DNA of 64,000 bases from Bowmanella yangjiangensis (GTDB taxonomy: Bacteria > Pseudomonadota > Gammaproteobacteria > Enterobacterales > Alteromonadaceae). Both the position numbers and the translations under genes were made by a program. The notes beneath the pieces are model-generated. The model was given only the letters and a program-made list of their open reading frames with translations, searched no databases and had not been told where the DNA came from. Position 1 is the first letter of the stretch. The number at the start of each line of letters is the position of its first letter. Positions 37,106 through 47,279 of this stretch are shown piece by piece. The DNA lies in assembly GCF_017255015.1 (NCBI RefSeq), contig NZ_JAFKCS010000011.1, positions 1 through 64,000 on the forward strand, read 5' to 3'.

Positions 37106-39481
37106 TTAGATGCCGTGTTTCTCACCCAGATACAACCAGGTATCCACTACAGTGTCGGGGTTGAGCGAGACGCTATCAATACCCTGTTCTACCAACCAGG
37201 CTGCTAAGTCTTCGTGATCTGATGGTCCCTGACCACAAATGCCTACGTACTTACCGCGCGCCTTGGCTGCTTTAATAGCCATTGCCAGCAACACCTTGAC
37301 CGCTTCATTACGCTCATCAAACAGATGGGCAATCAAGCCGGAGTCTCTGTCCAGACCCAAAGTCAACTGTGTCAGGTCATTCGATCCGATGGAGAATCCA
37401 TCAAAGATATCCAGGAACTGATCGGCCAGCAATGCATTAGACGGCAGCTCACACATCATAATCACGCGTAGCCCGTTTTCACCTTGCTTCAAGCCGCGTT
37501 CGGCAAGTAGTTCAACGACCTTACGTCCTTCTTCCAGTGTGCGTACAAAAGGAATCATGACTTCAACATTGGTAAAATCCATGTCGTTACGTACGCGTTT
37601 GATGGCTTCACATTCCAGTGCGAAACACTCACGGAAATCTTCAGACACATAACGGCTGGCACCACGGAAACCCAGCATGGGGTTTTCTTCGTGTGGCTCG
37701 TACTGGAAACCGCCCACCAGGTTAAAGTACTCGTTCGATTTAAAGTCTGACATACGAACGATGACTTTCTCTGGCGCAAAGGCTGCAGCGATGGTGGAAA
37801 TACCTTCGACCAGCTTTTGAATGTAAAACTCACGAGGCGACTCATAGCCAGCCATCATCTCATCAATCTCGGCTTTCACTTCGTCCGGCTGCCCGGCATA
37901 GTTAAGCAGTGCTTTGGGGTGCACGCCAATCATGCGATTGATGATAAATTCCAGGCGCGCCAGACCCACACCAGCGTGTGGCAGGCGACCGAAATCAAAA
38001 GCGCGATCCGGGTTGCCCACGTTCATCATAATCTTCAGCGGCAGGTCAGGCATGGCATCGATACGAGAAGTGACAACATCGAAGTCCAGCACATCACCGT
38101 AGATGTAACCGGTATCGCCCTCGGCACAAGATACCGTGACCTTGTCACCGGTTTGGATGCTGTCTGTGGCATCACCGCAACCTACTACAGCCGGGATCCC
38201 TAATTCACGCGCAATGATGGCAGCGTGACAGGTACGACCGCCACGATTGGTCACAATGGCTGAGGCCTTTTTCATGATCGGCTCCCAATCCGGGTCCGTC
38301 ATGTCTGTCACCAGCACATCGCCGGGCTGGATCTTGTCCATTTCATCAATGGAGCTCAGTACCTTAGCCACACCGTTGCCAATCTTATGACCTATGGCAC
38401 GACCTTCACAGACGATCTTGGCTTTGCCTTTCAGGTGGAAACGTTCGATAGTTTGCGCATCTTCGCGGCTACGTACTGTCTCAGGGCGAGCCTGAACTAT
38501 GTAAAGCTTACCGTCGGTGCCGTCTTTAGCCCATTCAATATCCATGGGACGCTGATAGTGTTTCTCAATGATCTGCGCCTGCTTGGCCAGCTCCATTACT
38601 TCGCTGTCCGACAGAGAGAAACGGTGACTGTCCGTAGTGTCCACGTCAACAATTTCAACCTGCTTGCCATGGCCTACATCCGCAGAGTAGATCATCTTCT
38701 TCAGCTTACTGCCGAGATTGCGGCGCACCACAGCGGGTTTACCTTTGTTGAGCGTCGGCTTGTGTACATAGAATTCATCAGGGTTCACCGCACCCTGTAC
38801 CACCATTTCACCTAAGCCGTAAGAAGAAGTAATAAATACCACGTCTTCAAAACCAGACTCGGTATCGATAGTGAACATCACGCCTGATGAGGCGCAATCC
38901 GAGCGTACCATGCGCTGGATACCAGCAGACAGTGCCACACCTTTGTGATCGTAGCCCTGGTGTACACGGTAAGAGATAGCGCGGTCATTAAACAAGGAGG
39001 CAAAAACATGCTTGATGGCGGTCATCACCGCATCCAGGCCTTTAACGTTCAGGAAGGTTTCCTGTTGTCCGGCAAACGAGGCATCGGGCATATCTTCGGC
39101 TGTCGCAGAAGAACGAACGGCGAATGACGCTTCACCACCAGCTTCCTGCTGGAGTTGTGCGTAAGCATCTTTAATGGCCACTTCCAGTTCTGATTGGAAT
39201 GGCGTGTCAATAATCCACTGACGAATTTCACTACCGGTCCTGGCCAGGGCGTTAACATCGTCAACATCCAGTACATCCAGCGCATCATGGATACGCTTAT
39301 TTAGACCGCTTTGCTCCAGAAATTCGTTAAAGGCTTCTGCCGTTGTGGCAAAACCACCAGGAACCATCACACCGGCATTGGCCAGATTGGAAATCATCTC
39401 ACCCAGAGATGCATTTTTCCCTCCAACTTTTTCCACATCATGCATGCCTAACTGCTGATACCACAAAACGTATTTCTGCAC
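37106..39481 (-). CDS. ppsA: Phosphoenolpyruvate synthase
   Basis: Converts pyruvate and ATP to PEP, AMP and phosphate during gluconeogenesis. The 791-residue protein has the N-terminal ATP-grasp-like domain ([12 protein letters not shown]), the phosphohistidine site [15 protein letters not shown], and the C-terminal PEP/pyruvate TIM barrel ending [14 protein letters not shown]. The frame is open 14 codons further, but GTG 39481 is preceded by GGAGG and gives the length of the E. coli enzyme. It is divergent from ppsR, its regulator. Confidence 0.96.
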   Translation of the reverse strand: MQKYVLWYQQLGMHDVEKVGGKNASLGEMISNLANAGVMVPGGFATTAEAFNEFLEQSGLNKRIHDALDVLDVDDVNALARTGSEIRQWIIDTPFQSELEVAIKDAYAQLQQEAGGEASFAVRSSATAEDMPDASFAGQQETFLNVKGLDAVMTAIKHVFASLFNDRAISYRVHQGYDHKGVALSAGIQRMVRSDCASSGVMFTIDTESGFEDVVFITSSYGLGEMVVQGAVNPDEFYVHKPTLNKGKPAVVRRNLGSKLKKMIYSADVGHGKQVEIVDVDTTDSHRFSLSDSEVMELAKQAQIIEKHYQRPMDIEWAKDGTDGKLYIVQARPETVRSREDAQTIERFHLKGKAKIVCEGRAIGHKIGNGVAKVLSSIDEMDKIQPGDVLVTDMTDPDWEPIMKKASAIVTNRGGRTCHAAIIARELGIPAVVGCGDATDSIQTGDKVTVSCAEGDTGYIYGDVLDFDVVTSRIDAMPDLPLKIMMNVGNPDRAFDFGRLPHAGVGLARLEFIINRMIGVHPKALLNYAGQPDEVKAEIDEMMAGYESPREFYIQKLVEGISTIAAAFAPEKVIVRMSDFKSNEYFNLVGGFQYEPHEENPMLGFRGASRYVSEDFRECFALECEAIKRVRNDMDFTNVEVMIPFVRTLEEGRKVVELLAERGLKQGENGLRVIMMCELPSNALLADQFLDIFDGFSIGSNDLTQLTLGLDRDSGLIAHLFDERNEAVKVLLAMAIKAAKARGKYVGICGQGPSDHEDLAAWLVEQGIDSVSLNPDTVVDTWLYLGEKHGI

Positions 39482-39570
39482 CGCGAATGCCTCCGAATTA
39501 GCATGTTTTTCAAATCGCCCCAATCCCTTAAGTAATTTGGGCTGCTGGCTTTTTTCGCTGAGGATTTTAG

Positions 39571-39627
39571 AATGTCGGTAATAAAAAAGTAAAACTTTAT
39601 TTATTTTCGTAATTAAATTACGACATT
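39571..39627. promoter_or_regulatory. Inverted repeats in the ppsA/ppsR divergent region
   Basis: AATGTCGGTAAT at 39571-39582 is repeated in reverse as ATTACGACATT at 39617-39627, with one extra G. The right arm also belongs to a local 15-bp palindrome CGTAATTAAATTACG (39608-39622). The spacer is AT-rich. It could be a regulator site or a hairpin in the leader of ppsR. Confidence 0.4.
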
Positions 39628-39641
39628 GTTAAGGAGTTGTT

Positions 39642-40454
39642 GTGCGCACCGCATTTTATATTTCTGATGGCACCGCCATTACCTCAGAGGTGTTCGGCCA
39701 TGCCTTATTGTCTCTATTTCCCGTAGAATTCAACCATATCACCATTCCTTTCGTAGAAACGGCAGAACAAGCGGAAAAGGTTAATGACAAAATTGCCAAG
39801 AAATTTAAGGAAACAGGTGAACGACCTTTGGTGTTTTATACCATCGTCAATTTAGATGTCAGGGAAATCATTTCTAATTCGGTCGGGATAAATTACAACT
39901 TTCTCGACCAATTTGTGGCGCCCTTGGAAAAAATTCTGGGTATTCCTGCTAAGCCGGAAAAACACCGCACCCACAGTATTCATGAAAAAACCTATGACAT
40001 TCGCATTGAAGCGGTAAATTACGCGCTGGCAAACGATGACGGAGCAAATCTGGATAATTATGGCGAAGCCGATATTATCCTGGTTGGCGTATCACGCTCC
40101 GGCAAAACCCCGACGAGTCTGTACCTCGCTTTGCAATACGGTATTAAGGCGGCGAACTACCCTTTCACCGAAGAAGACATGGGCGACATGTTAAGGCTGC
40201 CTGCCAGGCTCAGACACTTCAAAAGTAAGCTGTTTGGTTTGACCATCGCCCCCGAACGTTTGCATCAGATTCGTTCTGAGCGCCGCGCCAACAGCCGCTA
40301 TGCATCAATGCGCCAATGCCGGATGGAACTGCGGGAAGTAGAAAATCTGTACCGCCGGGAATCTATTCCTTTTTTGAACAGTACCAAGTTTTCTGTAGAG
40401 GAAATTTCGGCCAAGATCCTGGCCGAAACGGGATTGCAGCGTAAGAAGTACTGA
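39642..40454 (+). CDS. ppsR: PEP synthase regulatory protein (kinase/pyrophosphorylase)
   Basis: Bifunctional enzyme that inactivates PpsA by ADP-dependent phosphorylation and reactivates it by Pi-dependent removal. The 270-residue protein has the Walker-like loop GVSRSGKTPTSLYL and the N-terminal FYISDGTAITSE typical of the DUF299 family. The start is GTG 39642 with AAGGAG upstream. It sits divergent from ppsA, as usual in gammaproteobacteria. Confidence 0.95.
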   Translation: MRTAFYISDGTAITSEVFGHALLSLFPVEFNHITIPFVETAEQAEKVNDKIAKKFKETGERPLVFYTIVNLDVREIISNSVGINYNFLDQFVAPLEKILGIPAKPEKHRTHSIHEKTYDIRIEAVNYALANDDGANLDNYGEADIILVGVSRSGKTPTSLYLALQYGIKAANYPFTEEDMGDMLRLPARLRHFKSKLFGLTIAPERLHQIRSERRANSRYASMRQCRMELREVENLYRRESIPFLNSTKFSVEEISAKILAETGLQRKKY

Positions 40455-40461
40455 TGGAAGT

Positions 40462-40496
40462 ATTACCCGGACTACACAGAAGTCAGTCCGGGTAAT
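40462..40496. terminator. 12-bp hairpin between convergent ppsR and DAHP synthase
   Basis: ATTACCCGGACT pairs perfectly with AGTCCGGGTAAT around an 11-base loop. No T-run follows on either strand. It may still stop transcription or protect 3' ends. Confidence 0.5.
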
Positions 40497-40503
40497 GGCA
40501 TTG

Positions 40504-41850
40504 TCAGATATCCTTTTTCAGGTAATCCGCAACCAAAAACGCCAGTTCCAGTACCTGATCGGCATTTAAACGCGGGTCGCACTGGGTCTGGTAACACTGA
40601 CCCAGGTCTGCTTCGCCAATTCCGTAGGCTCCGCCCACACATTCGGTAACGTGCTGGCCGGTCATCTCCAGGTGAATACCACCAGCATGGGTACCCTCCG
40701 CCTGATGGGCTTGGAAGAAATGCTGGATCTCACGCAAAATGTCATCAAAGTTACGGGTCTTATAACCGCTGGATGCTTTGACTGTGTTGCCGTGCATGGG
40801 ATCTGAACTCCAGACCACCTGACGGCCTTCCTGTTTCACCCTACGCAGCAATGTCGGCAACTTATCGCCCAGATTATTCGCCCCCATACGGGTAATCAGG
40901 GTCAAGCGACCGGCTTCGTTTTGCGGGTTTAACGCGTCAATTAAACGAATCAGTTCGTCTTCCTGTATAGACGGCCCAACCTTGACCCCGATCGGGTTAT
41001 GAATACCGCGGAAAAACTCCACATGAGCATGATCCAACTGGCGGGTACGCTCACCAATCCACAGCATATGCGCCGAACAGTTATACCATTTACCGGTCAA
41101 CGTATCGTTGCGTGTCAGGGCCTGCTCGTAGTTCAGCAATAAGGCTTCATGCGAGGTGAACAGCGACGTCTCATGTAATTCGCGGTGATTGGCGGCATTG
41201 ATACCAATAGTCTCCATAAAAGACAGGGCATCTTGAATACGCTTGGCCACGTCCTGATAGCGTTCTTTAAGAGGATTATTTTCCACAAACGCCATGTTCC
41301 AGCGATTTACCTGATGCAAATCCGCCAGACCGCCTTGCGCAAAGGCGCGAAGCAGGTTCAGGGTTGCCGCGGAGCGATGATAAGCCTCAATCATACGCTC
41401 AGGATTGGGCTGACGGGACGCCTCGGTAAATTCAAAGCTGTTGATAATATCGCCACGGTAGCTAGGTAGCGACACGCCATCTATGGTTTCAAGATTGTCT
41501 GAGCGAGGTTTGGCATATTGTCCTGCCATTCGGGCAACTTTAGTTACCGGGCAGCGGCCAGCAAAGGTCAGCACTATGGCCATCTGCAGGATAACCTTAA
41601 AGGTATCGCGGATTTTAGGCGCATTGAATTCATCAAAGGACTCAGCGCAGTCACCACCTTGCAGTAAAAAGCCATTTCCTTTGGCAACCTCACCCAACTG
41701 TCTAAACAACTCACGCGTCTCAGCTGCAAATACCAGCGGCGGGTATTTGGCCAGGCGTTTCTCTGCATCTTCTAGCTGTTGTTTATTTTCATAGATGGGC
41801 TGCTGCAAAATGGGCAGTTGGCGCCAGCTATCGGGTTGCCATTGTGTCAC
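40504..41850 (-). CDS. 3-deoxy-7-phosphoheptulonate synthase, class II
   Basis: First enzyme of the shikimate pathway, joining PEP and erythrose-4-phosphate. The 448-residue protein is of the plant/Mycobacterium class II type: [15 protein letters not shown] at the N-terminus, GDCAESF with a metal-binding cysteine, [11 protein letters not shown], and [10 protein letters not shown] with a conserved histidine. The start is GTG 41850, seven bases after AAGGA. It is unrelated in sequence to AroF, AroG and AroH of E. coli and probably differently feedback-regulated. It stands alone between ppsR and the btu genes. Confidence 0.93.
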   Translation of the reverse strand: MTQWQPDSWRQLPILQQPIYENKQQLEDAEKRLAKYPPLVFAAETRELFRQLGEVAKGNGFLLQGGDCAESFDEFNAPKIRDTFKVILQMAIVLTFAGRCPVTKVARMAGQYAKPRSDNLETIDGVSLPSYRGDIINSFEFTEASRQPNPERMIEAYHRSAATLNLLRAFAQGGLADLHQVNRWNMAFVENNPLKERYQDVAKRIQDALSFMETIGINAANHRELHETSLFTSHEALLLNYEQALTRNDTLTGKWYNCSAHMLWIGERTRQLDHAHVEFFRGIHNPIGVKVGPSIQEDELIRLIDALNPQNEAGRLTLITRMGANNLGDKLPTLLRRVKQEGRQVVWSSDPMHGNTVKASSGYKTRNFDDILREIQHFFQAHQAEGTHAGGIHLEMTGQHVTECVGGAYGIGEADLGQCYQTQCDPRLNADQVLELAFLVADYLKKDI

Positions 41851-42055
41851 TGATTTTCCTTCTTTCGGTTAGAACTGCAGGGGCGACATTGCGCCTGCTT
41901 TGTCACCCCGAAACTTACGGTTTCTGAAAGAAAATTTCAATGGGCAATTATTGGCAAACCCATAAACCACACAGCAAACTAAAGATTGCTGATTTATTGG
42001 GCAATTTGAACCCAGGATTCACGGAAAACGGCGGTGATTTGCCAACAGCAGCGGG

Positions 42056-42799
42056 TTAGTAGTCCAAATAAGTCTGAATTAGTTTATTTTGTTCTGAGTC
42101 GAAGGCAATGCGTACCCTGCATTGAAATACCCTTTCCAGTGTTTCTTGCTGTAACACGTCCGCTGTTAGTCCGTCGGCAACCAGCTGCTGTGACGACATC
42201 AGCCAAACCCGGTGAGCATACATTTGCGCCAGATTAAGCTGATGATGGCTTACCACCACCATGTTGCCGTGCGTTGCCAACAGGTTAATGAGCTGACAGA
42301 GCTTATGCTGATGGGCAAAATCCAGTCCCTGCACGGGCTCATCTAGCAGAATCAAGGCATTCCCCTGCTCTATGGCAGTCCATATCTGCATCAGACTGCG
42401 ACATAGCTGCACCCGACGCCGTTCACCACCGGATAGATGGTTAAGTGGTCTGGATAAGAAGTCAGTTATCTCCAGAGCATGCTCAAGCTCAGGGGGGATC
42501 TTCGGGCGCTGACTGTAAAACGACAAACTTTCCTGCACCGACAGAGCAAAGGCGCTATGCAGTTGTTGCTCCATTAATGTTCGGCAATGGGCAAGCTCAA
42601 CCAGGCTATAGTCCTGTAGTTTCTTACCCTTCAACTGCACATCACCACTATTTGGCGTAAGTAAACCGGCCAGAACCGACAACAAACTGGACTTACCCGC
42701 ACCATTAGGTCCGAGAATGTGCACCACCTCGCCAGCTGCCAGGTTAAGGCTGATATTCTGGAGTCGACCATGCAACTGAATGTGTTTCGCCGCTAACAT
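42056..42799 (-). CDS. btuD: ABC transporter ATP-binding protein, BtuD-like
   Basis: 247-residue ATPase of a vitamin B12 or iron-siderophore importer. Walker A GPNGAGKSS, signature LSGGERRRVQL, Walker B ALILLDEPVQGLD and the H-loop VVSHHQLN are all present. The short length and pairing with the permease one base upstream point to BtuD. Cobalamin specificity is inferred, not proven. Confidence 0.78.
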   Translation of the reverse strand: MLAAKHIQLHGRLQNISLNLAAGEVVHILGPNGAGKSSLLSVLAGLLTPNSGDVQLKGKKLQDYSLVELAHCRTLMEQQLHSAFALSVQESLSFYSQRPKIPPELEHALEITDFLSRPLNHLSGGERRRVQLCRSLMQIWTAIEQGNALILLDEPVQGLDFAHQHKLCQLINLLATHGNMVVVSHHQLNLAQMYAHRVWLMSSQQLVADGLTADVLQQETLERVFQCRVRIAFDSEQNKLIQTYLDY

Positions 42800-42800
42800 G

Positions 42801-43760
42801 TTAGGTCCTTGCCAACCGTACTACCGAGTACAGGAACACCGGCCCGCCTAAGGTCGCGGTTAACATAGACACAGGCACCACAACGCCTCCAAACCCATTG
42901 GAGATAGCCACAACTACCAACAATAAAATGGCGCCGAGTAAGGCTGAAGCAGGTAAAACGAATCGATTGTCGTGTCCAAACAGATTTCTGAGCAAGTGTG
43001 GCACTAACAAACCGATAAAAGCGATTGAACCGGCCAGCGACACGGCAATACCAACCAAAAGCGCACTGGCCAGTAACATGCGAGGGTAATAACGGGCAAC
43101 ATTCAGTCCCCTCAATTGGGCTGCCTGGTTGCCAAAGTAGAGCCAATTCAAAGGTTGGCCCTGACGCAATACATAGATAAGCAGGGCAACCACTAAAGGC
43201 GCGGCAAAGCTTACCAGCTTGAGATCCGCCTGATGCAAACTACCCAATAACCAAAAGGTTAAATTACGCAGTGATTGGGCGTCGGCAAGGAAATATAACC
43301 AAGCTATCACCCCACCGCTTAATGTCGATATGGCAATACCGGCAAGAATCACACCGGTCCCCGACTCCAGCCCCAAACGTTTGGCGATAGCATAAATAAG
43401 TAAGGTTGAGAGCAAGGCCCCGATAAAACTGAACAGAGGTAAGCCATAGGCAGCCAGACCAGTCAGTGTTGCGCCACCGGCAAGGAGGTAAATAGCAGCA
43501 AAAAGACTGGCTCCGCTGGTAATGCCGATAAGGCCCGGATCAGCCAACGGATTACGCAGCATCACCTGTAAAATAGCTGAACTGGCAGCCAGACAGGCCC
43601 CGACTAAGATAGCGCTGCCGACTAGAGGGACGCGCAAATGCAGCAGTATCTGTTGGTCAACCGCTGAAGACCACTGCAAACCTTGCATGGCCGTCAACGC
43701 TGCTAAACCAAGTAAAACGACAATCAGAGTGGCGATACACCAGGCGTGCTTCCTTAGCAA
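42801..43760 (-). CDS. btuC: FecCD/BtuC-family permease
   Basis: 319-residue permease with about nine to ten helices. RNPLADPGLIGITSGA is the FecCD/BtuC family motif that contacts the ATPase, and GSIAFIGLLVPHLLRNLFG is the second signature. The start is TTG 43760, overlapping the phosphatase gene by 7 bases; no other start is nearby. No binding protein (BtuF) or TonB receptor (BtuB) is next to it. Confidence 0.78.
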   Translation of the reverse strand: MLRKHAWCIATLIVVLLGLAALTAMQGLQWSSAVDQQILLHLRVPLVGSAILVGACLAASSAILQVMLRNPLADPGLIGITSGASLFAAIYLLAGGATLTGLAAYGLPLFSFIGALLSTLLIYAIAKRLGLESGTGVILAGIAISTLSGGVIAWLYFLADAQSLRNLTFWLLGSLHQADLKLVSFAAPLVVALLIYVLRQGQPLNWLYFGNQAAQLRGLNVARYYPRMLLASALLVGIAVSLAGSIAFIGLLVPHLLRNLFGHDNRFVLPASALLGAILLLVVVAISNGFGGVVVPVSMLTATLGGPVFLYSVVRLART

Positions 43761-44230
43761 GGCAGTTGCTTCACTTTTCGAAGCAATACCGCACAGCCTT
43801 GCTCAATCAAGTCCAGCACCAGTTCAAATCCCTGACGACCACCATAATAAGGGTCTGGCACTTCAGACTCGTCGTGATCCGCGTATTCCAGAAACAAACT
43901 TACCTTATGCTGGTATTCAGGTGGGCACATGGCTAGTAAGTCCCGAAGATTCTTACTGTCCATCGCCAATACCAAATCAAATCTTTCGAAGTCATCCATT
44001 AATACGGGGCGCGAGCGCTGCCCCTTAAAGCTATAACCCCGCGCTTGCCCAGCATCCACACTTCGTTGATCTGGCGAACTGCCTTTGTGGTAACCCGCGG
44101 TGCCTGCTGAGTCCACAAACACATCAACACCTTGCTCAAAAGCCATAGTATGAAATACAGCATGTGCAGTGGGAGAGCGGCACAGGTTACCAAGACAAAC
44201 GAACAGAACAGAAGGAGTACGCGGGTTCAT
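43754..44230 (-). CDS. Low molecular weight protein tyrosine phosphatase
   Basis: 158-residue phosphatase with the P-loop VCLGNLCRSPTAHAVF (CX5R type) and the catalytic aspartate in VPDPYYGG. Such enzymes act on protein tyrosine phosphate, often of polysaccharide kinases (Wzb type), but no kinase or capsule gene is nearby. It is the first gene of an overlapping group with btuC and btuD. Confidence 0.92.
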   Translation of the reverse strand: MNPRTPSVLFVCLGNLCRSPTAHAVFHTMAFEQGVDVFVDSAGTAGYHKGSSPDQRSVDAGQARGYSFKGQRSRPVLMDDFERFDLVLAMDSKNLRDLLAMCPPEYQHKVSLFLEYADHDESEVPDPYYGGRQGFELVLDLIEQGCAVLLRKVKQLPC

Positions 44231-44232
44231 AA

Positions 44233-44262
44233 CAAAAAAATGGCCACAAAAAAGTGGCCATT
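44233..44262 (-). terminator. Rho-independent terminator after htpX
   Basis: On the minus strand AATGGCCAC pairs with GTGGCCATT around a six-base loop, followed by a T-run. It lies between htpX and the phosphatase gene. Confidence 0.85.
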
Positions 44263-44302
44263 AGTCTGTCAGATTTGCAGGTTCAGTCAACTATTGCCGC
44301 CA

Positions 44303-45175
44303 TTAACGACCTTGTTGCAGTGCCTGAATACGTTTTTCCAGCGGTGGGTGGCTCAAAAATAGTTCAGCCATCGCTGACTTACCACGTATACCAAAGGCCA
44401 TCAGGTTACCGTCTAGTTTAGACTCCTGGCTGTATTTCAAACGTTGCAGGGCGGCAATCATTTTATTGCGACCAACCAGCGACGCCGAACCTGCATCAGC
44501 GCGATACTCTCTATAGCGGCTGAAGCCCATCACAATAATGCTGGCCAGAATACCGAACACGATCTCCAATACAAAGACGATGGCAAAATAAGCCAGACCA
44601 CCTAAGCCCCCCTCGCTGTTGTTACTGCGAGTGGCATTGTCAATAATGTTGGCTATCACCCGTGCCAGGAAAATAACAAAGGTGTTCAACACGCCCTGGA
44701 GCAAGGTCATGGTTACCATATCGCCGTTCGCGATGTGGGCGACTTCGTGTGCCAGTACCGCCTCTACCTCATCTTGTTGCATGTTTTCCAGCAAGCCGGT
44801 AGACACTGCAACCAATGCATTATTGCGATTGGCGCCGGTAGCAAAAGCATTCATATCTGGTGAATGATAGATAGCCACCTCGGGCATACCTATACCTGAT
44901 TGCTTCGCCAGGCGAGCAATAGTGTCAACCAACCACTGCTCTGTATGGTTAGCTGGACGCTCAATGACATGCGCCCCCACTGACCGTTTGGCAATCCATT
45001 TAGACATCAACAGTGAAATAAACGCCCCACCAAAGCCGAATATGCTGGCAAACACCAGCAAACCGCCCATGCCGCGAGGGTCGATATTAAGGAAACTGAA
45101 TACCAGGTTCATCACAATGCTCAACACCAGCACCACAGCCAGGTTGGTAGCGACAAACAACAGCACACGTTTCAT
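44303..45175 (-). CDS. htpX: Membrane zinc protease HtpX
   Basis: 290-residue inner-membrane M48 metalloprotease of envelope stress. It has two N-terminal helices, the zinc motif [10 protein letters not shown], a second pair of helices, and the third ligand region with the [11 protein letters not shown] motif. Length and layout match E. coli HtpX. It is divergent from pepE. I do not see a clear heat-shock promoter. Confidence 0.95.
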   Translation of the reverse strand: MKRVLLFVATNLAVVLVLSIVMNLVFSFLNIDPRGMGGLLVFASIFGFGGAFISLLMSKWIAKRSVGAHVIERPANHTEQWLVDTIARLAKQSGIGMPEVAIYHSPDMNAFATGANRNNALVAVSTGLLENMQQDEVEAVLAHEVAHIANGDMVTMTLLQGVLNTFVIFLARVIANIIDNATRSNNSEGGLGGLAYFAIVFVLEIVFGILASIIVMGFSRYREYRADAGSASLVGRNKMIAALQRLKYSQESKLDGNLMAFGIRGKSAMAELFLSHPPLEKRIQALQQGR

Positions 45176-45323
45176 AGCGTCTCCAATAAAGTTATCTCGC
45201 CCTTATTTTGTGGGCTAAAGCAGATTTTTCAATCATCCAAAGTGTGTATATTTGTGTACTGGAAATTTGGCGGCTTGAATTAAAACAAAAAGGCTAAGCA
45301 GAAGGCCCCGCTTTTTGTAGTTA

Positions 45324-45352
45324 TTATCAGCACAGACAGATTATCTTATACT
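45324..45352 (+). promoter_or_regulatory. Sigma70-like promoter of pepE
   Basis: TTATCA and TATACT are separated by 17 bases, about 31 bases before the pepE ATG. Prediction by eye. Confidence 0.5.
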
Positions 45353-45383
45353 GGCGGCTCCCTACTTTAAAAACGAAAATCAG

Positions 45384-46076
45384 ATGAAAGTATTGATGCT
45401 CAGTAGTTCCAGAGAAGGCCAGTATGGCTATCTGGAAACCGCCCGCTCTACAATTTTGAACCACCTTGCCGGTATTGACGAACTGTTGTTCGTGCCCTTC
45501 GCCGGTGTCACCCTAGGCTGGGACGACTATGTTGAAAAAGTTCAGACCGCACTGCCTGAAGTGAAGGTGACCGGTATTCATCAGACCAGCAATGCCAAGC
45601 AGGCTGTAGAATCTGCACAAGCCATAGCCGTAGGTGGCGGTAACACCTTTAATCTACTCACCGAGCTTTATAAACAGGATTTGCTGGAACTGATTCGTGC
45701 CAAGGTAACTCAAGGGCTGCCCTACATTGGCTGGAGCGCGGGTTCTAACATATGTGGTAACAGTATTCGCACCACCAATGATATGCCGATTATTGAACCC
45801 CCCTCTTTTAACGCTTTGCAGTTAGTGCCGTTTCAAATTAATCCTCACTATACTGACTATCAACCGCCCGGCCATAACGGCGAAACCCGCGCTCAGCGCC
45901 TGGCTGAGTTTATGGTGCTAAACCCAGTTATGCCGATAGTCGCCATTCGTGAAGGCAGTGCATTGTTGAGAGTGGATAATCAACTGACCTTGGTAGGTCC
46001 ACACTCTGGTATCCTATTCTTGGGCGGTGAGCAGCAAGACATTGCATCCGGGCAGGATCTGTCACATCTACTATAG
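45384..46076 (+). CDS. pepE: Dipeptidase E (alpha-aspartyl dipeptidase)
   Basis: Cytoplasmic serine peptidase of family S51, cleaving Asp-X dipeptides. The 230-residue protein has the nucleophile in [17 protein letters not shown] before it, and the IRTTNDMPI segment carrying the Asp that shapes specificity. Its length equals that of the E. coli enzyme. upp follows after 11 bases, so the two are probably co-transcribed. Confidence 0.94.
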   Translation: MKVLMLSSSREGQYGYLETARSTILNHLAGIDELLFVPFAGVTLGWDDYVEKVQTALPEVKVTGIHQTSNAKQAVESAQAIAVGGGNTFNLLTELYKQDLLELIRAKVTQGLPYIGWSAGSNICGNSIRTTNDMPIIEPPSFNALQLVPFQINPHYTDYQPPGHNGETRAQRLAEFMVLNPVMPIVAIREGSALLRVDNQLTLVGPHSGILFLGGEQQDIASGQDLSHLL

Positions 46077-46087
46077 GAGTTGTCCCC

Positions 46088-46714
46088 ATGAAAGTAGTTG
46101 AGGTGATGCACCCGCTGGTCAAGCATAAGATTGGCCTGATCAGGGATGCCGGTATCAGTACCCGTGAATTTCGTACTCTGGCTAGAGAAATTGGCAGTTT
46201 GCTGACTTACGAGGCAACTGCCGATCTGCCGACCGAAAAAACCCATATCCAATGCTGGAGTGGCGATATAGAGATTGACCAGATCCAGGGTAAGAAAGTC
46301 ACTATAGTGCCCATCCTAAGAGCCGGTCTGGGCATGATGGATGGTGTACTGGAACTTATCCCCAATGCCAGAATTAGCGTGGTGGGCATGTATCGTAACG
46401 AAGAAACCCTGCAACCGGTGCCATACTTTCAAAAACTGACCGCCGATTTAGATCAGCGTTTGGCTATTATCGTGGACCCCATGCTCGCCACGGGCGGCTC
46501 TATGATCGCCACTGTTGATTTGTTGAAAGCCAACGGCTGTAAACACATCAAGGCGCTGGTGTTGGTGGCGGCACCAGAAGGCATAAAAGCGCTAGAAAAG
46601 GCTCATCCTGATGTTGAGCTTTTTACCGCTTCTATAGACCAAAAACTCAATGAACAGGGCTATATTCTGCCTGGGCTGGGTGATGCTGGCGATAAGCTGT
46701 TTGGCACTAAGTAA
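46088..46714 (+). CDS. upp: Uracil phosphoribosyltransferase
   Basis: Salvage enzyme joining uracil and PRPP to UMP. The 208-residue protein has the PRPP loop [14 protein letters not shown] and the uracil-binding C-terminus [17 protein letters not shown]. The ATG follows a TAGGAG site. No uraA permease follows, unlike in E. coli. Confidence 0.97.
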   Translation: MKVVEVMHPLVKHKIGLIRDAGISTREFRTLAREIGSLLTYEATADLPTEKTHIQCWSGDIEIDQIQGKKVTIVPILRAGLGMMDGVLELIPNARISVVGMYRNEETLQPVPYFQKLTADLDQRLAIIVDPMLATGGSMIATVDLLKANGCKHIKALVLVAAPEGIKALEKAHPDVELFTASIDQKLNEQGYILPGLGDAGDKLFGTK

Positions 46715-46723
46715 TCTTATTAG

Positions 46724-46746
46724 AAGCCCCTTACCGGGGCTTTGCT
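46724..46746. terminator. Terminator after upp
   Basis: AAGCCCC/GGGGCTT with a five-base loop and T-rich tail. Its right part overlaps the end of the convergent DUF4442 gene. Confidence 0.7.
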
Positions 46747-47207
46747 TTTACTGACAACGTAAGCCGAAATGTGGCCATGGGCGTGTCCCCATGTAGAGAC
46801 GGGCAAGTGACCCGAACACTCACAGTGCGATTGATCCGTTGTCCGGTGGCGATAGACTCATCCAGCATCTGATCAATCAAGGCGCCATCTTCACTGATAA
46901 AATGCACCCTCGCCTCGGGGCGCATTAGAAATTCTCCTTGTACATCCTTAAAAGCGAAATTGGCGTTAACCCCGCGGGCTTTAGCCTTGTGAAAGACTAA
47001 AAATGCCCCAGCCAGGTCAGCCCCAATAGCCAGCGCACCGAAATACACGCTGCCCAGATGGTTTTTAGTTCTCCAGGTGTGCGGAATACTGACTTCCAGC
47101 GCCTGTCCATCCATGCGCTCAATACGTGGGGAGCAAAAGCCAATTAAGGGAATATAACGCCAGGCAAACAGCTTTAATCCCCAATTGGCTTTAGTTAGTA
47201 ATTTCAT
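46731..47207 (-). CDS. DUF4442 hotdog-fold protein
   Basis: 158-residue protein of the DUF4442 family (hotdog-fold, thioesterase-like), with RTKNHLGSVYFGALAIGADLAGAF carrying the helix region where the thioester would bind. Role unknown; a hydrolase of acyl-CoA-like substrates is possible. The frame is open 10 codons upstream, but ATG 47207 gives the family start. Confidence 0.78.
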   Translation of the reverse strand: MKLLTKANWGLKLFAWRYIPLIGFCSPRIERMDGQALEVSIPHTWRTKNHLGSVYFGALAIGADLAGAFLVFHKAKARGVNANFAFKDVQGEFLMRPEARVHFISEDGALIDQMLDESIATGQRINRTVSVRVTCPSLHGDTPMATFRLTLSVKAKPR

Positions 47208-47279
47208 GTCATTTCTTACAGTACAGCGAATAATCACTGCAGATTACCACTGGTTAGACCAGATGACCAAGTAAGAAAT

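Noticed and set aside
37817-38815. Long plus-strand frames opposite ppsA
   Set aside because: Antisense shadows of a well-conserved enzyme.
42800-44302. Cobalamin riboswitch for the btu genes
   Set aside because: No B12-box sequence or space for it; the permease overlaps the phosphatase gene.
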